DNA of 64,000 nucleotides, taken from positions 1-64,000 of the forward strand of contig NZ_VWRQ01000002.1 of the NCBI RefSeq assembly GCF_008635795.1, given 5' to 3'. The translations under genes and the position numbers were made by a program. The stretch is from Paenibacillus tepidiphilus (GTDB taxonomy: Bacteria; Bacillota; Bacilli; Paenibacillales; Paenibacillaceae). Shown here piece after piece: positions 25,869 to 33,732 of the stretch; the stretch's first letter is position 1, and each line of letters starts with the position of its first letter. The notes under the pieces are model-generated. The model saw nothing but the letters and a program-made list of their open reading frames with translations, was not told where the DNA came from and made no database searches.

Positions 25869-27284
25869 ATGACTAACCGACTTTCCCGCTCTTCCCGTCC
25901 CGATCTGCCGGTATATCCCGAGAAGATGATCCAGTTTGGCGAAGGCAACTTTATGCGCGCCTTCGTAGACTGGCAGCTGCACCAGATGAACTCCCAAGGG
26001 CTGTTCGGCGGCAGCGCCGTACTCGTGCAGCCGATTGAACAGGGCCTCGGCGAGCTAATGGCACAGCAGGACAATCTGTACACGGTGCTGCTGAACGGCA
26101 TTATGAACCAGCAGTCCGTCAACTCCCGCGAGATCATCACCAGTGTCAGCCGGGTGATTAATCCTTATACCGAATACGAAGCCTACCTCGCACTGGCCGA
26201 GAATGATGAGCTGGAGTTCATCACCTCGAATACTACGGAAGCCGGCATTGCCTATCATGCAGGTGACGCTGCCACCGATGTACCGCCCAAGAGCTTCCCG
26301 GCCAAGCTGACGGCCCTGCTGCACAGACGCTATGAGCTCGGCAAGAAGGGCTTTGTCATTATTCCGTGCGAGCTGATCGACCGCAACGGCGAGAAGCTGC
26401 TGGAAATCGTCCGCCGTTATGCGGCAGACTGGCAGCTGGGCGAGGGCTTCCTGAGCTGGCTGGAGAACGAAAATACGTTCTGCTGCAGTCTGGTAGACCG
26501 CATCGTTCCGGGCTATCCCCGCGACAAGGCAGCTCAGCTGGAGGAAGAGCTGGGCTACCTCGACAATCTGATGGTTACCGCCGAGCCGTTCCTGTTCTGG
26601 GTCATCGAAGGACCCGCCTGGCTGGAAGAGAAGCTGCCGCTGGCCAAAGCCGGACTGAACGTTGTCGTCACCGCTGACATGACACCTTACCGTGAACGCA
26701 AGGTGCATCTGCTGAACGGTCCGCATACGGCGATGGTTCCGCTGGGCCTGTTGGCCGGCCTGCAGACCGTCGAGGATGTGATGAACGATTCCGCCTTTTA
26801 CCGTTTCGTGCAGGAATTGATGCAGGAGGAGCTGATCCCGATGCTCGATCTGCCGGAATCGGAGCTGCGTTCCTATGCGGATGCCGTATTGGAGCGGTTC
26901 AAGAATCCTTTTATCCGCCACGAGCTGACCTCTATTTCGCTGAACAGCATCTCCAAATTCAAGACACGGCTGCTGCCTGTATTACTCCGTTACCGTCAGG
27001 AACGCGGCGTACTGCCGCAGCGGATGACGCTGGCTTTGGCCGGACTGCTGCTCAGCTACCGCGGTGACCGGATCGCCCGTCAGGACGGCGCCGATGTGCT
27101 GGAGACCTTTGACCGCGCGTGGAGCGACCGTGGAAGCTTCCTGCAGCGCATTCTCAGCGATGACAGTCTGTGGGGCCAGGATTTGACACAGGTTCCGGGG
27201 CTTAAGGATGCGCTTGAGGCCGACCTGCAGAAGCTGGAGAGTCAGGACAGCCGCTCTGTTCTGGTGCAGCTTGTTGTTCAGTAA
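25869..27284 (+). CDS. uxaB: tagaturonate reductase
   Basis: A 471-residue NAD-dependent oxidoreductase of the mannitol dehydrogenase family (altronate oxidoreductase) that reduces tagaturonate to altronate. Seen: the family's N-terminal IQFGEGNFMRAFVDWQLH, IIPCELIDRNGEKL, RIVPGYPRDKA and the C-terminal-domain start KVHLLNGPHTAMVPLGLLAG. ATG 25869 starts MTNRLSRS; AGGAG is 13 bases away, and an in-frame GTG at 25860 sits only 4 bases from it, so the exact start is uncertain. First gene of the uxaB-uxaA-uxaC run. Confidence 0.93.
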   Translation: MTNRLSRSSRPDLPVYPEKMIQFGEGNFMRAFVDWQLHQMNSQGLFGGSAVLVQPIEQGLGELMAQQDNLYTVLLNGIMNQQSVNSREIITSVSRVINPYTEYEAYLALAENDELEFITSNTTEAGIAYHAGDAATDVPPKSFPAKLTALLHRRYELGKKGFVIIPCELIDRNGEKLLEIVRRYAADWQLGEGFLSWLENENTFCCSLVDRIVPGYPRDKAAQLEEELGYLDNLMVTAEPFLFWVIEGPAWLEEKLPLAKAGLNVVVTADMTPYRERKVHLLNGPHTAMVPLGLLAGLQTVEDVMNDSAFYRFVQELMQEELIPMLDLPESELRSYADAVLERFKNPFIRHELTSISLNSISKFKTRLLPVLLRYRQERGVLPQRMTLALAGLLLSYRGDRIARQDGADVLETFDRAWSDRGSFLQRILSDDSLWGQDLTQVPGLKDALEADLQKLESQDSRSVLVQLVVQ

Positions 27285-27339
27285 TGCTTTTCTCGAATGA
27301 ATGGGACAGACATTTACAACTTTCAGGAGGGTGGTCCAA

Positions 27340-28848
27340 ATGCAAGAAGCGACGCTTAACGTGAAACGACTGATGAAAATGAATGCCCGCGATACGGTGG
27401 CGGTAGCCCTGCGCCCTGTCACTGCCGGAGAAGAGCTGGAAATCAGCGGAGTGAAGGTTACAGCCCGCCAGGATATTCCGCAGGGGCATAAAATAGCACT
27501 GACGAATATCAAAACAGACGAAAATGTTATTAAATACGGTTCTCCGATCGGCCACGCCATCTCGGATATTGAGGCCGGCGACTGGGTGCACACCCATAAC
27601 GTCAAGACCAATCTGGCCGGAGAAGAAGAATATGAATATAAGCCTGAGCTGCATCCGGTGGTTTATCCCCAACGCAATCTGACCTTCCAGGGCTACCGCC
27701 GCAAGAATGGCAAGGTTGGCATCCGCAACGAGCTGTTTATTATCCCTACCGTCGGCTGCGTCAACGGTATCGCCGAGCAGATGATCCAGGAGTTCAAGGC
27801 CAGCCATCCCGATCTGGGCGGCTTCGACAATCTGACCGTGCTGAAGCATCCTTACGGCTGCTCGCAGCTGGGCGACGACCACAAGATGACCCGCAGCATC
27901 CTGCTGGATGCCGTCAACCATCCGAACGCCGGCGGCGTGCTTGTCTTCGGACTGGGCTGCGAGAATAACATTGTCTCGGAGTTCCGCAGCATACTTGGCG
28001 ATTACGACGAGAACCGGGTCAAATTCCTCGTTGCCCAGGAAGTCGGGAACGAGGTCGAAGCCGGCCTCACACTGCTCGATGAGCTGTACGAGGCGGCCAA
28101 GGACGACGCGCGGGAGCCGGTGCCGCTCAGCGAGCTGAATATCGGGCTCAAATGCGGGGGCTCCGACGGCTTCTCCGGTATTACCGCCAATCCGCTGCTC
28201 GGAGCATTCTCTGACTTCATCATCTCCCAGGGCGGCACCTCGGTGCTTACCGAAGTTCCCGAGATGTTCGGCGCCGAGAAGGTGCTTATGGCCCGTGCCG
28301 AGAGCCGCGAGGTATTCGAGGATATCGTCTCGCTGATCAACAACTTCAAGCAATACTTCCTTTCTTACGGGGAGCCTGTGTATGAGAATCCTTCCCCGGG
28401 CAACAAAGCCGGCGGTATCAGCACACTGGAGGACAAATCGCTGGGCTGCACCCAGAAAGCCGGCTCCTCGCCGGTCGTGGATGTGCTGCAATACGGCGTG
28501 AAGCTGCGCAAGAAGGGGCTCAGCCTGCTGCAGGCACCGGGCAATGACCTCGTGGCCGCTTCCGCACTGGCTGCCTCCGACTGCCAGCTGGTGCTGTTCA
28601 CCACTGGCCGTGGAACACCGTTCGGCAGCTTCGTGCCGACCGTCAAGGTGGCGACGAACAACGAGCTGTACGCCAAGAAGGGGCACTGGATGGACTTCAA
28701 CGCCGGACCGCTGCTTGAAGAGCCCATGGAGAAGGTGCTTGAGGAATTTATTGATTATATTATCCGCGTAGCCAGCGGCGAGAAGACACGGAATGAGCAG
28801 AACGAAGTGCGCGAGCTGGCGATTTTCAAAACAGGGGTTACGCTCTAA
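27340..28848 (+). CDS. uxaA: altronate dehydratase
   Basis: A 502-residue enzyme that dehydrates altronate to 2-keto-3-deoxygluconate using ferrous iron. An N-terminal SAF domain (residues 1-95, ending HTHNVKTNLAGEEEY) is followed by the catalytic region with PTVGCVNGIAEQM, KHPYGCSQLGDDH, FGLGCENN and LKCGGSDGFSGITANP, whose cysteines and histidines are the expected iron ligands. The ATG at 27340 is preceded by AGGAGGGTGG. It lies 55 bases after uxaB and 44 before uxaC. Confidence 0.95.
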   Translation: MQEATLNVKRLMKMNARDTVAVALRPVTAGEELEISGVKVTARQDIPQGHKIALTNIKTDENVIKYGSPIGHAISDIEAGDWVHTHNVKTNLAGEEEYEYKPELHPVVYPQRNLTFQGYRRKNGKVGIRNELFIIPTVGCVNGIAEQMIQEFKASHPDLGGFDNLTVLKHPYGCSQLGDDHKMTRSILLDAVNHPNAGGVLVFGLGCENNIVSEFRSILGDYDENRVKFLVAQEVGNEVEAGLTLLDELYEAAKDDAREPVPLSELNIGLKCGGSDGFSGITANPLLGAFSDFIISQGGTSVLTEVPEMFGAEKVLMARAESREVFEDIVSLINNFKQYFLSYGEPVYENPSPGNKAGGISTLEDKSLGCTQKAGSSPVVDVLQYGVKLRKKGLSLLQAPGNDLVAASALAASDCQLVLFTTGRGTPFGSFVPTVKVATNNELYAKKGHWMDFNAGPLLEEPMEKVLEEFIDYIIRVASGEKTRNEQNEVRELAIFKTGVTL

Positions 28849-28892
28849 TATCCGGACTATTATTTCTATTATGAGTTAAGGGAGACGCGTTC

Positions 28893-30293
28893 ATGTTTCT
28901 AAATGATGATTTTCTGTTGACCACCGATACCGCCAAAGCTCTGTTTCACCAATATGCCAAAGACATGCCGATCATCGATTACCATTGCCATCTGGACCCG
29001 AAGGAAATTTATGAAGACCGTCCGTTCGCCAACCTGACCGCTGCCTGGCTCTACGGGGACCACTATAAGTGGCGCCTCATGCGGGCCAACGGTGTACCGG
29101 AATCACATATTACGGGCGACGCCTCCGACTATGACAAATTCCTGGCCTGGGCGCGGACCCTGCCGAAGGCAATCGGGAACCCGCTCTACAGCTGGACCCA
29201 TCTGGAGCTGCGCCGGTTCTTCGGCGTCGACACGCCGCTGAATGAAGACACCGCTCCGGCCATCTGGGAGGAAGTCAACCGTAAGCTGGCGGAGCCGGAA
29301 TTTACACGGCGCGGATTGATCCGCAGCTCGAAGGTCAAGGTGATCTGCACCACCGACGACCCGGTGGATTCGCTCGAATATCACCGTCTGCTCAAGGAAG
29401 AGGAAACTTCCTTCAGCGTGTTTCCGACCTTCCGTCCCGACAAGGCGCTGAACATCGACGCTCCGGGCTTTGCGGACTGGCTGGCGAAGCTCGCGGAAGT
29501 GTCCGGCACCAACGTGGATTCCTATTCAGCCCTGCTGGATGCATTGCGCGGCCGCGTCGACTTCTTCCATGAGAATGGCTGCCGCCTCTCCGACCACGCG
29601 CTGGACGTGCTGCGCTACCGGGCAGGCGACGAGGCCGAGTGCGAACGGATTCTTGCCAAGCGCCTGAACGGCGAGAAGCTGTCTCCGGAAGAGATTACTC
29701 TGTATCGTACAGAGCTGCTGACGGCGCTGATTGGCTTCTACCATGACAAGGGCTGGACGATGCAGCTGCATATCCATGCTTACCGCAACAATAATACGCC
29801 GATGTTTAAGAAGCTGGGTCCGGATACCGGTTATGACGGCCTGAACGATCTGCCGCTGACCGAATCGCTGTCGCAGCTGCTGGACCGCGCGGAATGCGGC
29901 TCAGGACTGCCGAAGACCATCCTCTACTCGCTGAATCCCGGCGACTACCCTTCCCTGCTTGCCCTCATGGGCTGCTACCAGAAGGATACTGTCGGCAAAA
30001 TCCAGCTCGGCTCCGGCTGGTGGTACAACGACACCTACAGCGGCATGCGCCAGCAGATGACGCTGCTGGCCGAAGGCGGGCTGCTCGGCAACTTCGTCGG
30101 CATGCTGACGGATTCCCGCAGCTTCCTGTCCTATACCCGGCATGAATACTTCCGCCGGGTGCTGTGCGGCCTGCTCGGCGAGCTGGCTGACCGCGGCGAA
30201 GCGCCGGATGATGCCGCCCTGCTCGGCAAGCTCGTTGAGGACATCTCCTACAACAATGCCGCCGGTTATTTCGGCTTTGAGTCGGCCGAATAA
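28893..30293 (+). CDS. uxaC: glucuronate/galacturonate isomerase
   Basis: A 466-residue uronate isomerase of the amidohydrolase superfamily that converts galacturonate to tagaturonate (and glucuronate to fructuronate). It begins FLNDDFLLTTDTAKALFHQYAKDMPIIDYHCHLDPKEI, with the metal-binding HxH. Later landmarks are QLHIHAYRNNNTPMFKKLG, LGSGWWYNDT and MLTDSRSFLSYTRHEYFRR. Full length for the family. The order uxaB-uxaA-uxaC supplies all steps from galacturonate to 2-keto-3-deoxygluconate. Confidence 0.96.
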   Translation: MFLNDDFLLTTDTAKALFHQYAKDMPIIDYHCHLDPKEIYEDRPFANLTAAWLYGDHYKWRLMRANGVPESHITGDASDYDKFLAWARTLPKAIGNPLYSWTHLELRRFFGVDTPLNEDTAPAIWEEVNRKLAEPEFTRRGLIRSSKVKVICTTDDPVDSLEYHRLLKEEETSFSVFPTFRPDKALNIDAPGFADWLAKLAEVSGTNVDSYSALLDALRGRVDFFHENGCRLSDHALDVLRYRAGDEAECERILAKRLNGEKLSPEEITLYRTELLTALIGFYHDKGWTMQLHIHAYRNNNTPMFKKLGPDTGYDGLNDLPLTESLSQLLDRAECGSGLPKTILYSLNPGDYPSLLALMGCYQKDTVGKIQLGSGWWYNDTYSGMRQQMTLLAEGGLLGNFVGMLTDSRSFLSYTRHEYFRRVLCGLLGELADRGEAPDDAALLGKLVEDISYNNAAGYFGFESAE

Positions 30294-30314
30294 GGTTGGA
30301 AGGAGCGCATCTAT

Positions 30315-32129
30315 ATGCCTACCATCTACATTGCCGGCGATTCTACAGCCGCACAGAAGGCTGCGGACCGCAAGCCCGAGACCGGCTGGGGCGAGCATCT
30401 GCCGAAGCTGCTTGCTCCCGGCATTGCTGTAGACAACCGGGCCATTAACGGCCGTAGCACAAAATCGTTTATCGCTGAAGGAAGATTAGACGGGATTATC
30501 CGCGATTTCCGCAGCGGGGACTACCTGTTCATCCAGTTCGGCCATAACGACGAGAAGATTGAAGACCCGCTGCGTTATAGCGATCCGAATACGGAATACC
30601 GCAGCAATCTGCAGCTGTTCATCGAAGCCGCCCGCAGCCGCGGGGGCTTCCCCGTGCTGCTGACCTCGGTCAGCCGGCGCCGCTTCACGGCGGATGGTGA
30701 GCCCGACCCGCTTGCGGTGGGGGCCTATCCGCAGGCGATGCGCGAAGTGGCTGAAGCCACGGGAACGCCGCTGCTGGACATCTTTGCCGCTTCGCAGGAG
30801 CTGTACCGGTCGCTTGGAATCGAAGACTCCAGGCGGCTGCTCCTGCACCTGGCTCCGGGTGAGCATCCGAATTATCCGGAGGGTGTGACAGACGATACGC
30901 ACTTTAGCGAGGATGGTGCAGAATGCATAGCGGAGCTTATCGCCGCCGCCCTCGCCGGCTGTGCAGCATTGGCCGAGCTGGTGCGGGGCGTGGGGAGCAT
31001 CGCGGAGAATGCGGCTGAGCGCGGCGCGGGGAGCTGTGCTGGGAATGCCGCTGTCAGCGCGGGGAGCAGTGCTGGGAATGCTGCTGACAGTGGCGCGGGG
31101 AGCAGTGCGAGGAATGCCGCTGTCAGCGGCGCGGGGAGCAGTGCGAGGAATGCCGCTGTCAGCGGCGCGGGGAGCAGTGCGAGGAATGCCGCTGTCAGCG
31201 GCGCGGGGAGCAGTGCTGGGAATACAGCCGAGAGTGCCGCAGCGCGGGCTAAGTTGGCCGGATCTGAGCACAGCTCGAATCCTATCCCCGGCATCCCGCT
31301 GAACCTCGGCGTCCGCGCCCATGACATCCGGCATCAATCGCTGCCGGAGCTCGTCGGGAAGCTGCAGGCTTACCGTTTCAACCATATCCAGTTCGCGGTG
31401 CGCAAATCGTTCCCAGAAAGCGTGCCTGCGCTGTCCTCCTTAAGCCCCGGAACGGCCGCCCATTTCGGCGATGCGTTCCGTCAGGCAGGCATCCGGATCG
31501 CTGTGCTCGGCTGCTACGTCAACATTGTAGCGACCGAGCCTGCCATTAGAGAGCAGGCCCTTCGGGACTTCGCCGCGCACCTGCGTCTGGCCCGAGATTT
31601 CGGTGCCAGCCTCGTTGGAACGGAGACCGGCAGCGTCGGCCAGGGGTACACGACCGACAACTTTACGGAGGAAGCCTTCCTGAAGGTCGTCGATTCCGTA
31701 CGGCGGATGGTCGCGGAAGCGGAGCGCTTTGGGGTGACGGTCGGCATCGAGGCCGGCCAGAACCATCCGCTGCACTCCGCTCCCCTGGCCAAGCGGCTGC
31801 TGGAGCTGGTACCGTCGAATAACCTGCAGATCATCCTCGACTGCGCGAACCTGATGTCACCTGACAACTATACCCGGCAGGAAGAGGTCATCTGCGAGGC
31901 GCTGGAGCTGCTGGATGAGCGGATTGCCGTCATCCATCTCAAGGATTTTGACGTAAGGGACGGGCAGATCGTCATAGTCCCCGTCGGGCAGGGCAGACTG
32001 CAATTCGCGCCGATCCTGCACTATATGAAATATAAACGCCCGCATATCCAGGGCATCCTGGAGAGCACCACCGAAGAGCATCTGCCGGGAAGCATCGCTT
32101 ACCTGCAGCGGTTGTATGAAGAGGTATAG
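30315..32129 (+). CDS. SGNH acetylesterase fused to a sugar-isomerase-like TIM barrel
   Basis: A 604-residue two-domain cytosolic protein. Residues 1-220 are an SGNH/GDSL hydrolase like rhamnogalacturonan acetylesterases (CE12): TIYIAGDSTAA (Ser), NRAINGRSTKSF, FIQFGHNDEK (Asn) and TDDTHFSEDG (Asp, His). Residues about 325-604 are an AP-endonuclease-2/xylose-isomerase-like barrel (VGIEAGQNHP, ILDCANLM, IHLKDFD, ILESTTEEH as likely metal ligands). Between them lies an about 90-residue Gly/Ala/Ser linker made of 12-residue repeats. It follows uxaC by 21 bases with GGAAGGAG, so it belongs to the uronate operon. The two halves are normally separate proteins. Confidence 0.85.
   Translation: MPTIYIAGDSTAAQKAADRKPETGWGEHLPKLLAPGIAVDNRAINGRSTKSFIAEGRLDGIIRDFRSGDYLFIQFGHNDEKIEDPLRYSDPNTEYRSNLQLFIEAARSRGGFPVLLTSVSRRRFTADGEPDPLAVGAYPQAMREVAEATGTPLLDIFAASQELYRSLGIEDSRRLLLHLAPGEHPNYPEGVTDDTHFSEDGAECIAELIAAALAGCAALAELVRGVGSIAENAAERGAGSCAGNAAVSAGSSAGNAADSGAGSSARNAAVSGAGSSARNAAVSGAGSSARNAAVSGAGSSAGNTAESAAARAKLAGSEHSSNPIPGIPLNLGVRAHDIRHQSLPELVGKLQAYRFNHIQFAVRKSFPESVPALSSLSPGTAAHFGDAFRQAGIRIAVLGCYVNIVATEPAIREQALRDFAAHLRLARDFGASLVGTETGSVGQGYTTDNFTEEAFLKVVDSVRRMVAEAERFGVTVGIEAGQNHPLHSAPLAKRLLELVPSNNLQIILDCANLMSPDNYTRQEEVICEALELLDERIAVIHLKDFDVRDGQIVIVPVGQGRLQFAPILHYMKYKRPHIQGILESTTEEHLPGSIAYLQRLYEEV
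31023..31235 (+). repeat. 36 bp in-frame tandem repeat
   Basis: Six units of about 36 bp encode the linker of the fusion protein. Units at 31092-31127, 31128-31163 and 31164-31199 are identical to one another; flanking units diverge. Each encodes a Gly-Ala-Gly-Ser-Ser-Ala-type 12-mer. Confidence 0.9.
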
Positions 32130-32188
32130 ACGTGGACAGTATATCCAAAATCTATCCGGGACTAGACCGGAAGTGAATTACAGTACGA

Positions 32189-32229
32189 CGAAGAAGCAAC
32201 GCTTCCGTAAGGGCAGCGTTGCTTCTTCG
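32189..32229 (+). terminator. rho-independent terminator
   Basis: CGAAGAAGCAACGCT pairs perfectly with AGCGTTGCTTCTTCG (15 bp) around an 11-base loop, closing the uronate operon. Confidence 0.85.
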
Positions 32230-32362
32230 TGCTTCTGGTGTGCTTATCGCCTAAATGATTCTTTCCTTTGCGGCACCCATCACTCTACCCTACTCATGAT
32301 AGGACAAGAGATCGTGATGTCTTATCCTCCAGCATCGTTAAGTAAAAGCCACCAAAGGACGA

Positions 32363-32549
32363 TAGTTGTATTTCATACATCTATATAGTACAAAAGCAGC
32401 TCTCCGGGGAGTTTAGTTGTATTTCGTACATTTAAACTGAACGAAATCCAAGGAAAAGGCATTTTGATCGGATTTTAGTTGCACCAAATGCAATTATAGC
32501 CACATTTACCCGGCAACCAACAGTTTTAGTTGTACAAAATGCATTTAAA
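32363..32549. repeat. four-site motif array II
   Basis: Motifs start at 32363, 32414, 32476 and 32527 (steps 51, 62, 51), each TAGTTGYA, five core bases, then TACATYTA or TGCATTTA-like. The first two cores are TTTCA/TTTCG, the last two CCAAA/CAAAA. The central spacer contains AAGGCATTTTGATC (32456-32469), matching AAGGCAGTTTGATC (5571-5584) in array I at 13 of 14 positions, so arrays I and II are copies of one element of about 190 bp. Confidence 0.85.
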
Positions 32550-32581
32550 GCTTCCAAGGAATGTCGCGCCCAATGGGGTGC

Positions 32582-32624
32582 GTTCCGATGGGGTGATGTT
32601 CCGATGGGGTGATGTTCCGATGGG
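32582..32624. repeat. 16 bp tandem repeat
   Basis: GTTCCGATGGGGTGAT occurs at 32582 and 32598, then an 11-base partial copy at 32614. A related AATGGGGTG precedes it. It lies in the long non-coding stretch 32130-32993, in which no gene is evident. Confidence 0.8.
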
Positions 32625-32920
32625 CGCCGTCCCATCAGCAAACTTCTTTGCAAATGAGGCGGATGGTACCTCACCGATTGTCTCTATATAAGAGTGCTGT
32701 GCAAAGACTCTAAGATCTGTAAGGATGCTGCCATTACGCCGAAAGCTCCATTCACTCAGCAGTCGAAGAATTAGAAGAACAGACTAACGTGAAGATTAAC
32801 TGTGAGATATTCCGGGCACTGATAATCCCAGAAAGAAGAACATGCTGCTCCCAAGCGGCGACTTGCTGTAAATTTTGAAACGTCTCAAGTTAGAAATACA
32901 TGCTCCTTTATAACAAAACA

Positions 32921-32959
32921 AAAAGCAGTGAGTTCTCTTACTCGGAGCCCTCGCTGCTT
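32921..32959 (-). terminator. terminator of the yetF-like gene
   Basis: AAGCAGTGAG (32923-32932) pairs with CTCGCTGCTT (32950-32959). Read leftward it is followed by a T-rich tract (TTTTTGTTTTG). Confidence 0.75.
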
Positions 32960-32993
32960 GTATTAAGTTCCCTCTTTATTAGCTACCCTCTCA

Positions 32994-33563
32994 CTACTGC
33001 AGCTTGGGATCAACCGGAGACGGATGCCGCTCACCTGCCGTTTCCCGGAACATGCTGTCCGGTCCCGGGGGTGCTGACAGCTTGGCACCGAGCAGGCGTT
33101 CCAGGTCACCGACGGTCACCGGCTGGGCATGCGCCATCAGCTCATACCCAAGCTCCCCGTTAGGCTCCAGCGTGACAAATTTCAAGTCGCTGATCCGGGC
33201 GATTCCAGTCTGGCGCAGGCGCATCTCCAACTGGTCCACCGTCATCCGCAGGGAATGCAGGTTCTGTGTCTGAATTTGGCCATTCTCCACCAGGACCTTC
33301 GCACGTCCGTTCAACAGCCGCTCCATCCAATCAAACTTCAATTGTAAATACTCGATCAGCAGCAGGAAGAGGATAAACACCGCAGCCGAGCCAATGGCCT
33401 TCCATAATTCATGGTTGGCAATCGGCTGAACGATTGTCGTCCCGATCGAAATCATGATTACTGTAGTCGCGATGGTCATTTGTGAAATCGATTTGCGTCC
33501 GGCAATGCGCAGCAGAATCATACCGGCGAAGACCAGCAGCACCGATTTCCAGATCCAGTCCAA
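32994..33563 (-). CDS. YetF family membrane protein (DUF421)
   Basis: A 189-residue protein with three N-terminal membrane helices and a cytosolic DUF421 domain (VLVENGQIQTQNLHSLRMTVDQLEMRLRQTGIARISDLKFVTLEPNGELGY). The N-terminal RIAGRKSISQMT is the family signature. YetF/YdfS-type proteins are widespread in spore formers; no molecular activity is established that I can state. The last about 30 residues are Pro-rich and poorly conserved in type. Monocistronic, with its own terminator. Confidence 0.88.
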   Translation of the reverse strand: MDWIWKSVLLVFAGMILLRIAGRKSISQMTIATTVIMISIGTTIVQPIANHELWKAIGSAAVFILFLLLIEYLQLKFDWMERLLNGRAKVLVENGQIQTQNLHSLRMTVDQLEMRLRQTGIARISDLKFVTLEPNGELGYELMAHAQPVTVGDLERLLGAKLSAPPGPDSMFRETAGERHPSPVDPKLQ

Positions 33564-33732
33564 GAAATCTCCCCCTTACACTAGAGTATGTAAGTATAGC
33601 GTTGGCATTTCACCCTCCCCCTATTCCAGTCCTGCCCTCCGCTGGCACTGAAAGGCCGCACTTGTTAATGCATACACAGGATGGGTACAATGTATTGAAG
33701 AACTCATTATTCCAAAGAAACAGGTGAAATCC

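Noticed and set aside
30872..31385. Repeat-rich frames on the minus strand across the fusion linker
   Set aside because: They exist only because the 36 bp repeat is open in several frames. The + strand frame joins two recognisable enzyme domains.
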